Below, piece by piece: positions 33,391 through 42,777 of a stretch of 64,000 nucleotides of DNA. The stretch comes from Motacilla alba alba (Eukaryota > Chordata > Aves > Passeriformes > Motacillidae). The notes beneath the pieces were generated by a model. The model did no database searches and was not told where the DNA came from. It saw only the letters and a program-made list of their open reading frames with translations. The DNA lies in the NCBI RefSeq assembly GCF_015832195.1, contig NC_052020.1, positions 1,116,001-1,180,000 of the forward strand, written 5' to 3'. A program made the position numbers and the translations under genes. The stretch's first letter is position 1. The number at the start of each line of letters is the position of its first letter.

Positions 33391-33416
33391 ATTTGTGTTG
33401 TTTCTTGCTTTTACAG
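33391..33416 (+). promoter_or_regulatory. Env splice acceptor of ERV-C (predicted)
   Basis: A pyrimidine-rich run (TTTGTGTTGTTTCTTGCTTT) ending in TACAG at 33416 lies 35 bases before the ATG at 33452. This is the usual position for an env acceptor and supports an envelope gene in this element. Confidence 0.45.
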
Positions 33417-33451
33417 AGGAACCCCCAAGGGACATGTGAACGGCCCGAACC

Positions 33452-34032
33452 ATGATACAGTTGATAATACTTTTCTGCATCCTACCACTCCCTTATGGAC
33501 AGGATCCTGCTGAGTGGTCGTGTTCTCAAGCCACCATCCATCACACCAATGTCCTTGGACCGTGTCCCAGGGGTCGCCGCCCAAAGTGGCTACTAAAGTG
33601 CTGCACGGCCCTGAGATATACGGTCAAAGTGAGTGGGGGTGGGACCCGAACGATTGGATCTGGGCTCTGATTGGAACCGTTGGTGAGTCAATTGTGGTAG
33701 CATGCAGAAAAGTGGAAGGACTTTTTTACGAGAAAGCCACTTCCATCACAGTTGCCAGAAATTTTATGGAAACCAGTGGAAAAAATTATTATCTGGGCAT
33801 CCCTTCAGCAAGGCTGTGTCCCACAAAGAAATGGGAGTGTGCCAGACAAGCCCCATTCACCCTGTGCTGTCGCCAAAAGTATGTTGGTAATTACACTTCA
33901 AGTCCCAAAACTAACAATGTTGCAATTACAAAGGATTGTAATAATGAACCAATTGAATGCTGGTATAATTTTACCCTAATTAAACCTACCTATGTGACCT
34001 GTCGCTGGCAAAATAACATGAGTGACCCATCA
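33452..34032 (+). pseudogene. ERV-C env-like fragment, frameshifted and cut by LTR3
   Basis: An ATG opens a signal-peptide-like start (about 16 hydrophobic residues ending LPYGQ). The plausible continuation is in the next frame (about 33560 onward), with Trp-rich, Cys-rich sequence and several N-x-S/T sites (NYTS, NFTL, NMSD), as in a secreted or surface glycoprotein. The frames therefore disagree by one base somewhere in 33500-33600. The frame ends at the LTR3 junction, so the fusion subunit is missing. I do not recognise the Env type. Confidence 0.5.
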
Positions 34033-34574
34033 TAATGCCGCTGGCTGGGCTACGGGGTGTACCCAGGAGCTGCATCAAAGCCGGATAGCATAGCTCTGAG
34101 GGGGGCTAATCAGCCCAAGCTCTGGCAGTGCCCCTAGCCTATGCCTTAGTAAGCCTTTAGTGATTTCAGCTCAGTGATTATCAGCTCATGAGTGATTTCA
34201 GCTCTTTGGGCTTGCTAGGCTTGGCTGGGGCACGCAGCAGGCATTCGGAAGACCAGGAAAGAGAGGAGAGCGCTGTGTGAGGTTCCAAGACGATGTCTTT
34301 ATTGGTCTTCTTCGTAGCTCTTCCACGGGGTGTCTCGAAGGGTCTCAGGGACAGCGGCTCCGACGAGCCGGGCAGAAACAGGGGTTTATATAGGGTTAGG
34401 GAGGATTGAGAATTGTCCAATGGTAAGGGTTAAAGGAAAGTGACCTATAGCTTTACAGAGAGATAAGCAAGGGTCCCGAAAGCGGGAGAGAGGGGCTCCT
34501 TTTGTCCAGTCATCCTGACTCAGCATTCTGTCTCTGAACGCCAAGGCAGGTTCGCAGGGCCTGTGCCTGCTACA
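34033..34574 (-). repeat. ERV-B LTR3 (3' LTR of B2), diverged copy
   Basis: 542 bp. TATATAAA is at 34385-34392 and AATAAA at 34298-34303. It differs from LTR1, LTR2 and LTR4 by about eight substitutions (for example near 34059, 34126, 34150, 34244, 34322 and 34363) and one inserted base near 34477. This marks it as from a different or older copy than LTR4. Confidence 0.87.
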
Positions 34575-35841
34575 ACTCCACTTTCTGTATTTAGAAAAAA
34601 GGCACTCCCTATAGCTCTTTTGAAACAATGAACAAGGCATGAGAACATGGCTAATACAATGACAATCACAAGCAAAATCCACAACACTCCCTTAACCAAA
34701 GATGCAACCCATCCTGTTAATCCCCATTGACTGAACATGTGATTAACCCAGTCCGGGTTGTTTTCTACTTTCAAGTCCTTCACAAGGTCCCTCAGTTTCT
34801 GGATGTTCGCATGGATGGATTCCGAGCATGAAGAGAGGTTGAAGCAGCACATCCCTTCAAAGTCCTCACAGCCGTGTCCATGGGCCAGCAGCAGGAAGTC
34901 AATTGCTGCTCGGTTTTGGAGCGATGCATGTCTTGTGGTTTCTTCTTCCTTTAAGAGATCGCTCAGGGCTGCAGATGTAGCATTAGCCTGCTTACTGAGC
35001 CAACACCCGAGGTGATTTATTTCACCTAGGGCCTTGGCTGCAGCTACACATGGTAGGAATAGGGAGACAGCAATCTTTTTTGGTTTGTTCCAATCGTATA
35101 ATCGGGGATCGCAATTTTCATCAAATTCTGCGTAGGACCTTTTGTGGAGTTGTAATTCACTTTCTTTTTTCCAATTGTGTAACAAGGTGATATTTGGAGT
35201 CAGGGTAGAAAGTCTCCCAAGGGTACAGGGACCTCCCTGGAGTCGAGAGGGAATCCCAGCCCACACTCTGTCACCACAGATGAGAAACATTCCCTTGGGT
35301 AATACTTTGGGATTGAGAGAGGACACAGAGATCACACGAGCAGTGTAATTACACCAATCGGGAGGGTTGTAAGCTTTGTTAATGGGTGATATGTTTTTTC
35401 GATATGTGTTTGTTGGTCTGGTCATATTTCTGGCCAATTATTTTTCGGGCGTCTGAATGTAGTTTGAGACCGCTGTATCTGGAGGCCCCTGGAGGTCCCA
35501 AGCTGGCCTATGGGGGGTTCCGCTAGAGCATTGGGCAACTTTTTGTGTCAGACTCATCCCAGAGTATCCTAGGTGTAGTGTGGTCTCTTACCTGTGGTGC
35601 CGAGGAGCTCTGTGTTATAGACGGGCCAATCATCGGCTGCAAAGGGAATTCCTACTAGACATGTGGAAAGTGGGTTATCAACACTTCCCATGGATAAACA
35701 CATGTTATCCTGTTTTAATGTTTTTGCTAAGGTTACCCAAACATTATGGCTAGGCTGTGGGCTAATCCAACCGATGGCATACGGTACGGTGAAGAGCATC
35801 CAGGCAGCAGTAAGGACAGCACCAACGGAGATATTTTTCAT
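34520..35841 (-). pseudogene. env: ERV-B2 env, frameshifted
   Basis: The same alpharetrovirus-like Env as B1. The signal peptide and first ~85 codons are open from 35841. Between about 35405 and 35595 the sequence departs strongly from B1, with many indels and substitutions, and the frame is lost with a stop at 35569. The rest is open in another frame from 35437 to 34520, including the CX6CC region, membrane span and LTR-encoded tail. The basic cleavage motif of B1 is changed here (35138-35149), leaving fewer basic residues. It is not expected to make a working Env. Confidence 0.85.
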
Positions 35842-35940
35842 CTTTGGACAGTAATGGGGCTTCTGATAGGGAATATAAGCAACATTTGTTATCTTTATGA
35901 CAAGAGGGTTAGGGTTTTCTCCCTTGTTCCCTTGTTCCTT

Positions 35941-35970
35941 CCCCCCCCTTTTTTTTTTTTTTTTTTTTTT
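35941..35970 (-). repeat. A-tract/G-tract between ERV-B2 pol and env
   Basis: This is the counterpart of the 14832-14890 tract: 22 A then 8 G in element sense. It is 27 A shorter than in B1. Confidence 0.75.
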
Positions 35971-36139
35971 CTAATAAGCTAAGGATAGGGGGGGTAGGTA
36001 TAGGTTTTTTGATAAGAGGCAAGAAAAGGGAACAATAGGGTTTTTAGGGTACAGAGGGGTAAAAACATAAAATTCTAAAATTCAGCGAACAATTTTGTGT
36101 TCAAGCTATATCTAGCTTCTGGCTAAATGCAGCAGAACG

Positions 36140-38974
36140 TTATTCAGCTTTCTGTTTTGTCTGCTGTCGCGTGGTGGGACGGTCTTTCTCTATGTATGTG
36201 GAGATTCGGCGACGTCTTCGTCTCCAGGCAGAGCTTGTTTGGTTCTGAGGAGGACTTGTGTTTGACTCAGGAGGATTCTTGTAAGTGTTTGTAGCGGTAG
36301 CGTTTGCAGTGCCTAGGTATGGTTTGATGTTTTTTCCTGGGTACCATCTTGGACCTGATGGTAGTAGAACACACGCATACCCTCTCCCCCAAGTAATCAG
36401 TTGGAAAGGTCCTGTGATTTGATGTGTTTCTGGGTCCTTCACCAGCACAGGTGGTTTCTCGGTGAGCTTTGCTTGGCTGGTATTTGCAAAGTGCCGAAGT
36501 ATTGGTGGGTCAGGCTCTGATGTTGTACAGTTTAGGAAGTTGATGACATAGAGAGCCTTGCAAAGTCTTTCAACTGGAGATATGGCTCTTGTTTCTCCTC
36601 GCTGCTGATTGAGGACTCTTTTGAGGGTTTGATGTGTCCTTTCTACGATGGATTGTCCTGTGGGGTTTGCAGGTATGCCTGTCTTGTGTTCTATTCCCCA
36701 CTCACTGAAGAACTCTTTTAGCTTACGAGAGGTATAGGCAGGTCCATTGTCTGTTTTGATCTCCTTTGGTACTCCCAGGGTAGCGAAGGCAAGGAGGAAG
36801 TGCTTTATGGTGTGCTGTGCAGTTTCTCCTGTATGTGATGATGCAAACACTGCTCCTGAAAAGGTGTCGACCGATACATGCACGTATTTTGACCTTCCAA
36901 AGGGTGTGAAGTGAGTTACATCTGTCTGCCACAGCTGGCAGCTGTTCAGACCTCGGGGATTGACTCCCGTCCCCATGGATGGTATCTGGTAGTTTTGACA
37001 GCTCGGGCATGTGGCAACAATAGCTTTTGCCTGCTCCTTTGAAAGCTTGAACATTCTGATAAGGGCAGGTACATTCTGATGAAAAAATGCATGTGACAAC
37101 TTTGCCTGGGCAAAGATGTTAGGAACATTAGCAGTCTCTACTGCCATGGCTAGTGCATCCGCCCTCCTGTTCCCTTATGTGATGATGCCTGGGAGGTCGG
37201 TGTGTGACCTCACATGCATTATATGATAAGGTTGCTTTCTGCTGGAAATAAGGCGTGTTAATGCAGAAATCAATTGGTGTAACTTTGGATTGGAAAGGTC
37301 TTTGAGGAGAGCATGTTCTGCTCTCATAGCTATACCAGCAACATAAGCTGAATCTGTGACCAAATTGAAGGGTATGTCTTTGAATTTCTCAAAGGCTCTG
37401 ACAACAGCTGCTAATTCTGCAATCTGTGGAGATCCCTCCACTATTTCAATATCAGATTCCCATTTTTGGGTATTTGGGTCTTTCCATGTCATTACTGACT
37501 TGTGGGATAACCCTGAGCCATCTGTAAAGATGGTTAGAGCTTTGAGAGGAGTCCTGCTTTGGACTAATTTTGGGGTCAGATGAAAGGTCACATCCCGATT
37601 AAAAAGTTTGTGTTTTGGGATATGAACTGAAATTTGGCCTGTATAGCTATCTAGGGCGAACTGGAGACTTTCATTGGTCTGAAGCAAATGCTCCAGGTCC
37701 CCAGTGGTCAGTGGCAAGTATATGCATGTGAACTCACACCCTGCAAGAGAGCGGAGGCGAGATCTAGCCTTTTTTATTAGATGTGCCATGATTTCTTGGA
37801 AGGTGGTAATCGTCTTTTTAGGCTGGTTATTTGTAAAGATCCACTCCAGGATCAGCAAAGGGTCTCTAAGTTGAGCGTCCCACTGGAAAATCAGTCCATA
37901 AAACCGAGGTGCTTTTCCCAAAATGACGAACTGGAAGGGCAGGCTGGGTTCAAAGCGATGGGCTTTGCGTGAAGACAGGGCTTCTTGGACCTTGGTGATG
38001 GCATCTCGGGCCTCTGTTGTGAGAGTGCATGGAGAGTCCAGATCCTCGTGGCCACGGAGAAGGTTGAACAGGGGAGCGAGGTCCTCTGTTGTGATTCCTA
38101 GCAGGGGACGTACCCAGTTGATGGATCCACACAAGCTGTGTAAGTCCCTCAGGGTCTTTGGGTCGTCTCGGATGGCGAGCTGCTGGGGTACGATGGTCCT
38201 TTCCCGGATCTGGAAGCCAAGGTAAGTCCATGGGTTGGTGTACTGTATTTTGTCCTCACGGATCTCGAATCCTGCCTTTTCTATGGTTTCAATAGTCTTT
38301 TTAACTGCTTTGTCCAGGTAAGCTTTTTCTGATGCACAGACCAGGATGTCATCCATATAGTGGTGGATGATTGCCTCTGGGAATAGCTTCCGAACGGGAG
38401 ACAGGATGTGAGCAACATACCACTGGCATATAGTAGGACTGGACTTCAGTCCTTGAGGCAGAAAACGCCAATGATATCTTTTAAGTGGAGTCTCTCTGTT
38501 AAGGGATGGCACCGAGAAAGCAAACCGTGGGGCATCGAGAGGGTGCAGAGGTATGCTGAAAAAACAGTCCTTAATATCTATGATAGCAAGTGTCCAGTCT
38601 CTAGGCAGCATCGATGGGGAGGGCAGGCCTGGCTGTAAGGGGCCCATGTCCTCGACGACTTCGTTGATTTTGCGAAGGTCGTGGAGGAGCCTCCACCTGT
38701 CCGTTCCAGGCTTTTTCAGTACAAAGACTGGAGAGTTCCAAGGGCTGGTGGTCTCAACGATGTGGCCTTTGGTTAGCTGTTCTTCCACGAGAGCTTGTAG
38801 TGCGCGCAGCTTTTCTTCGGAAAGGGGCCACTGCTCGATCCAGATCGGGTCATGGCTTTTCCAGGTGAGTTGAGGAGTATCTGGCAGTGCGCGCTCCTCA
38901 GTGGCCCCAGTTAGAAATCCTGGCTGGGAATACGTAGGGAGGCCCCCCATTGGGATAGAATGTCCCTTCCCCAA
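36140..38974 (-). pseudogene. pol: ERV-B2 pol, one in-frame nonsense codon
   Basis: Colinear with B1 Pol, with RT (YMDD) and DD35E integrase motifs intact. A TAA at plus-strand 37175-37177 replaces the GAA found in B1 (codon 600), inside the last part of RNase H. Integrase is therefore separated from RT. Other differences from B1 are scattered single residues. Entry is by -1 frameshift near 38914-38920. Confidence 0.9.
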
Positions 38975-39573
38975 AGGGTGATGGGGGCCCTTACCACGAA
39001 TGGGCGGATGGTTGCCAGCTTGCCTTCAGGCCCTTCGACGAGGACGTTGTTCTTGCTCCGCATGGACACTGTGGCTCCACCGATCCCTGAAATCATGCCT
39101 GGCACTGGCTGTAGATCCCAGTGTGCTGGCCACTCTGAGCGAGCGATGATGGTCACGTCAGCACCGGTGTCCAGCATCCCTGGCAGGTGGAACTTTTCTC
39201 CTCTGCAGGTGAGACCACACTCAATGGTAGGCTTACTTGGTCCCACAACTTGTGCCCACATTGCTGTAGGGTTGAGAGGAAGCTGCTCCCTGTGATTCTT
39301 TGGGAGTAGAAAAGCCTGTGCAATTGGAGTTCCCTTTGAAAGAAAATATGGTAAGTCCGTGCAGTACACCTGGACAAAGATTTCTTGTCCTGAGTGCACT
39401 GTTTGCACCTCTGGAACAACGAAGATCTCCTTTGGGCTATGGACAGTGTCACCTATAATTAAGATGTTAGAAGGACCGCCTTTTGGCCCACGTTTGCCTG
39501 TGGGAACACGATAAACATCTTTATTTTTAAAGTCAATGGACAGAGCAGTTACCAGCTGGCGTCTTGCTCCCAT
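38911..39573 (-). CDS. pro: ERV-B2 Pro: dUTPase-like domain plus aspartic protease
   Basis: 220 residues from the first ATG, differing from B1 at only a few residues. The reduced dUTPase-like part (about 15-95) is followed by the protease with LDTGADVTII. It overlaps gag by 25 bases from the ATG, and by much more if entered at the slip site 39699-39705. It overlaps the upstream limit of the pol frame at its other end. Open and probably intact. Confidence 0.8.
   Translation of the reverse strand: MGARRQLVTALSIDFKNKDVYRVPTGKRGPKGGPSNILIIGDTVHSPKEIFVVPEVQTVHSGQEIFVQVYCTDLPYFLSKGTPIAQAFLLPKNHREQLPLNPTAMWAQVVGPSKPTIECGLTCRGEKFHLPGMLDTGADVTIIARSEWPAHWDLQPVPGMISGIGGATVSMRSKNNVLVEGPEGKLATIRPFVVRAPITLWGRDILSQWGASLRIPSQDF
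38914..38920 (-). promoter_or_regulatory. ERV-B2 pro/pol -1 frameshift site
   Basis: The GGATTTC heptamer lies directly before the pro stop, as in B1, with the same downstream GAGGAG/CTCCTC stem. Confidence 0.6.
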
Positions 39574-41900
39574 CGGTGTCGCTCCGTGTGTTGGACCCTC
39601 TTCAGGTGTCCTGGAATCTCCCGGGGTGGTGCGTGGATGGGTCTGGGTGGCCTTTGATTTGTTGTCGTAGCCCGGGGCTCCACCGGGCTCCGAGACCCGT
39701 TTCCCGAATACGGCTGGGAGCGTGGCTGGTGCTGGGGCCTTCGGTAGGTGTGGCCAGGGTATCGGGCAGGCAGCCTGTCTGGACAGTCCCTCATGAAATG
39801 TGTCAAATCACCACAGTACAGGCAGCGAGTCTGGTCTTTAGAAGCCATAACTGCATATGCACCAGAAACTCCTTCAGCAATACCCTTGGAAACTGCTTCT
39901 GCCACTGTATTTTCACTGGACAAATGACGTGTGCAGCTTTCCAGCATTTGCTCTATGGTAGGTTCTGTGTCCAGGGGTAGAGCCCTCAGAATTGTTTTAC
40001 ATTTTTCATTAGCATTACTCATGGCAAGTTTACACAATAGTTCTTTTCTTGCCTCTGTGCTCTCTATCTGTTTTTCTAGAGCATCTTTAACTCTATCCAC
40101 AAATTTGATAAAGCTTTCTTCTACTCCTTGTTTGATATTAGAAAAATGTTGGGAAGGAGTGGAATCATCTGGGGTAAGAAGTAAGGAGGTTTTTGCTGCC
40201 ATAGCCAGGTCCTGCAATGCTTCCTTAGGTAAGGTATCAGCCTGATCATTAGGTTTCTGTAAATCCCCTTCACCGGCCAGCTGTTCAACTGTAAGATCTG
40301 GCCTATCAGCATTTTTAGCATATGAATCTGATAATGTTTTCAATTGTTTTTTCCAATGCCTTTCCCATAACATATATTCTGCTGGGGAAAGGAGGCAGTG
40401 GGCCATATTCTTAATATCGTGGGGTACTAAGATATGTGCTGAGAACGTGGCTTCTAGGAAATTTCTGAAAATATGAGAGTTTCTGCCATGTTCTTTAGCT
40501 GTGTTCCTTAGCTGTATGAGTTCCTTATTTGTTAGAGGTTCCCACGTTTTTCGGGTAGTGGCCCCCCCTCTTTTTCCTTTTTTATAATCTACTGGGAAGG
40601 CAGAAATTCTCTGTGCCATTTCCCAATCTCCTGCCTTTGCGGCTTCGAGTTTAATTTGGGCCCATGCATCAATATACTGTGTATCAGAATCAGAGTCACT
40701 GTCACTGCTGTCCGAGGAGGAGGAGGAGTGAGAGCGAGAGCGACCCTTATACTTTTTATGTTGTGTTGGAGCTGGCTTTGGCAGAGGTTTTTGGGACTGG
40801 GGTGGATTTGAGGAAGCACACGGCAAGGCTTGGCTACAGGGGGTTTGCAGTGGCGCTGGGATGGCAACAACTCGGGTGGCACAGCACGCACAGGATTGAG
40901 GCACATCGGGGGGTGGGGTGGTACCGTGGGGGGTTTCTGAGGTTCCGTGCGAGGGACACTGAGGGTGGGTGGGTGGCTGGGAAGCCGGGGCATGGGGGCA
41001 AGGGGGGTGCGGGGGGGCGTTGGGGTTGGGGGGGGCTGCCGTGGGTACAGCGTGGTTTGCAGGGGCTGCGGCAGCCAGGCAGGCAGGGAGACCTCCTGCT
41101 GCGGCAGGGCTGGGGGCAGAGATACACGCAGGGGCGGGGCGGGCAGCAGCAGGGGCGGGGGCTGTGTTTGAGGGGCCAGCAGGGACGGCAGGGACGGCGG
41201 CAGGGGAGATAAGAGCACCCGTGGCAGGAGGGGAGGGAGCAGTCGCAGAGGTAGGGGAGGGGGTGGGGTGCGCACAGGATACCGCGGGTTGCACATTGCA
41301 CGGAAAGGGATTCGTGCTTCCCGCGTTCGGAGGGGAAGGCGGGGGGAGGGCGGGCCGCGCGGACCCCGCAGGCGCGGCGGGGAGGGTAGAGAACGGCGCG
41401 AGGTTTGTATTAGTTCCTGACACAGGAGTTAGTTGTGGGTTGGGATCAGACGCCGCAGTAGGACCCAGGGAAGAGGAGGATGTGACAGCGACCTTATCAG
41501 CACAATTTGCATTTGGAGGGTCTGTTGGGACAGATAAGATCGTATCTCTGGTTTTCCCTGAGGTGTTAGTAGGAGAAGAACTTTTGTTAAGTCCCTCTAC
41601 GGCTTTTGTTATAATATGAAATATAGGTATAAAGCGAGCTACAGATAGATCCTGTTTGGACTGTAAAAGATAGAGTCTAGTTCCAACCTGATCCCAAAAA
41701 GAATCTAGCGTTAGAGTGTTTGTAGTAACATCAGGAAACTGGAGGATTATCCATTTTATAAACTTTTTCAGAATAGATTTTGAAAGATTACCTTTAGAAA
41801 AAGAGAAGTTGTTAGTAGATAGGATTTCTAGGATTAGTAAATAAATTTCTCTCTTTTTATCCTGGGATCTTGTACTAAGTTTGGATCCCATTAATCCCAT
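39549..41900 (-). CDS. gag: ERV-B2 Gag, intact 783 residues
   Basis: A full-length open Gag. Matrix is about 1-105, with two possible starts; the second, at residue 4, gives MGSKLS, suited to myristoylation. A Pro/Ala-rich linker covers about 120-375, unusually long for a betaretrovirus. A Ser/Arg then Ser/Asp repeat follows (386-407). Capsid is about 435-680, with the major homology region at 591-610 (QGVEESFIKFVDR). One CCHC knuckle lies at 693-706, where betaretroviruses usually have two, and the tail is basic and Pro-rich. No late-domain PPxY was seen. It keeps the frame where B1 shifts, because the C-run at about 40561-40568 has 7 C. Pro follows by -1 frameshift. Confidence 0.9.
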   Translation of the reverse strand: MGLMGSKLSTRSQDKKREIYLLILEILSTNNFSFSKGNLSKSILKKFIKWIILQFPDVTTNTLTLDSFWDQVGTRLYLLQSKQDLSVARFIPIFHIITKAVEGLNKSSSPTNTSGKTRDTILSVPTDPPNANCADKVAVTSSSSLGPTAASDPNPQLTPVSGTNTNLAPFSTLPAAPAGSARPALPPPSPPNAGSTNPFPCNVQPAVSCAHPTPSPTSATAPSPPATGALISPAAVPAVPAGPSNTAPAPAAARPAPACISAPSPAAAGGLPACLAAAAPANHAVPTAAPPNPNAPPHPPCPHAPASQPPTHPQCPSHGTSETPHGTTPPPDVPQSCACCATRVVAIPAPLQTPCSQALPCASSNPPQSQKPLPKPAPTQHKKYKGRSRSHSSSSSDSSDSDSDSDTQYIDAWAQIKLEAAKAGDWEMAQRISAFPVDYKKGKRGGATTRKTWEPLTNKELIQLRNTAKEHGRNSHIFRNFLEATFSAHILVPHDIKNMAHCLLSPAEYMLWERHWKKQLKTLSDSYAKNADRPDLTVEQLAGEGDLQKPNDQADTLPKEALQDLAMAAKTSLLLTPDDSTPSQHFSNIKQGVEESFIKFVDRVKDALEKQIESTEARKELLCKLAMSNANEKCKTILRALPLDTEPTIEQMLESCTRHLSSENTVAEAVSKGIAEGVSGAYAVMASKDQTRCLYCGDLTHFMRDCPDRLPARYPGHTYRRPQHQPRSQPYSGNGSRSPVEPRATTTNQRPPRPIHAPPREIPGHLKRVQHTERHRWEQDASW
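39669..39705 (-). promoter_or_regulatory. ERV-B2 gag/pro -1 frameshift site and stem-loop
   Basis: The heptamer GGGAAAC (39699-39705) is in gag frame, followed by a 9-base spacer (39690-39698). A stem AGCCCGG (39683-39689) with CCGGGCT (39669-39675) closes a 7-base loop. This is a canonical betaretroviral layout. The -1 frame is open from the site into the protease. Confidence 0.7.
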
Positions 41901-42230
41901 TCCCTACCAGCAGAAAAAAGAGAAAAAAAAGAAAAAAAAACTAAAAAGAGACCCAAGTGAATTTTTTGCGCGCAAGAAAGGCTGATTTTTAAAACTTACA
42001 CTTTTTCAGCCAGATGGGGTCAAGAGTCTGCTGGTAGGTGGTCTCCCGTCTCAAGTCTCCTCGGACAGTCGTCCAGCTGTCAAGGTGAGGTTCGACTGAG
42101 TCCCTCCGAAGCAGACCTTCTAAAACGGAGGCCTCACTTCTTCTGGGGTTTGACGATCCGAAGGCAGTTACTATTTCAGGAAGAAATGCTGCTCTCCAGG
42201 GTTTCAGGTCCCCTCGTTCGGTGCGTCAGT
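41901..42230 (-). other. ERV-B2 leader and primer binding site
   Basis: The leader is colinear with that of B1 but with roughly ten differences and small indels. The divergent tRNA-Lys-like PBS is at plus-strand 42208-42228, identical to that of B1. No open frame of note. Confidence 0.55.
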
Positions 42231-42771
42231 TAATGCCGCTGGCTGGGATACGGGGTGTACCCAGGAGCTGCATCAAAGCCGGATAGCATAGCTCTGAGGG
42301 GGGCTAATCAGCCCAAGCTCTGGCGGTGCCCCTAGCCTATGCCTTAGCAAGCCTTTAGTGATTTCAGCTCAGTGATTATCAGCTCATGAGTGATTTCAGC
42401 TCTTTGGGCTTGCTAGGCTTGGCTGGGGCACGCAGCAGGCACTCGGAAGACCAGGAAAGAGAGGAGAGCGCTGTGTGAGGTTCCAAGACGATGTCTTTAT
42501 TGGTCTTCTTCGTAGCTCTTTCGCGGGGTGTCTCGAAGGGTCTCAGGGACAGCGGCTCCAACGAGCCGGGCAGAAACAGGGGTTTATATAGGGTTAGGGA
42601 GGATTGAGAATTGTCCAATGGTAAGGGTTAAAGGAAAGTGACCTATAGCTTTACAGAGAGATAAGCAAGGGTCCGAGAGCGGGAGAGAGGGGCTCCTTTT
42701 GTCCAGTCATCCTGACTCAGCATTCTGTCTCTGAACGCCAAGGCAGGTTTGCAGGGCCTGTGCCTGCTACA
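42231..42771 (-). repeat. ERV-B LTR4 (5' LTR of B2)
   Basis: 541 bp, identical by eye to LTR1 and LTR2. TATATAAA is at 42583-42590 and AATAAA at 42496-42501. The right flank is CCAAGCTA, the partner of the duplication left of LTR1. Confidence 0.88.
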
Positions 42772-42777
42772 CCAAGC
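42772..42777. repeat. ERV-B insertion target duplication in ERV-A pol, right copy
   Basis: CCAAGC, matching 12935-12940. ERV-A pol resumes immediately after it. Confidence 0.75.

Larger units (their letters stand above)
28912..34032 (+). mobile_element. ERV-C: class III (ERV-L-like) element, truncated at both ends
   Basis: A plus-strand gag, pro-pol and start of an env-like frame. The integrase (WDACQVDYIGP…, YYAQANGIVERTNG) and RT (LPQGYKHSPTLAHHALA, YIDDILVGG) resemble ERV-L/MuERV-L class III elements. No dUTPase is visible after integrase, although ERV-L usually has one there. The 5' LTR is lost in or beyond the gap. The 3' end is cut by ERV-B LTR3 at 34033, and the missing part is nowhere else in the window. 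Confidence 0.7.
34033..42771 (-). mobile_element. ERV-B2: second copy of the class II provirus
   Basis: A minus-strand 8,739-bp provirus colinear with B1: 5' LTR (LTR4), PBS, gag, pro, pol, env, 3' LTR (LTR3). Gag and pro are open, pol has one nonsense codon, and env is frameshifted by a scrambled patch. LTR3 differs from LTR4 at about eight or nine positions, whereas LTR4 equals the B1 LTRs. The right flank carries the CCAAGC duplication shared with the left flank of B1; the left flank is ERV-C env. Confidence 0.85.
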
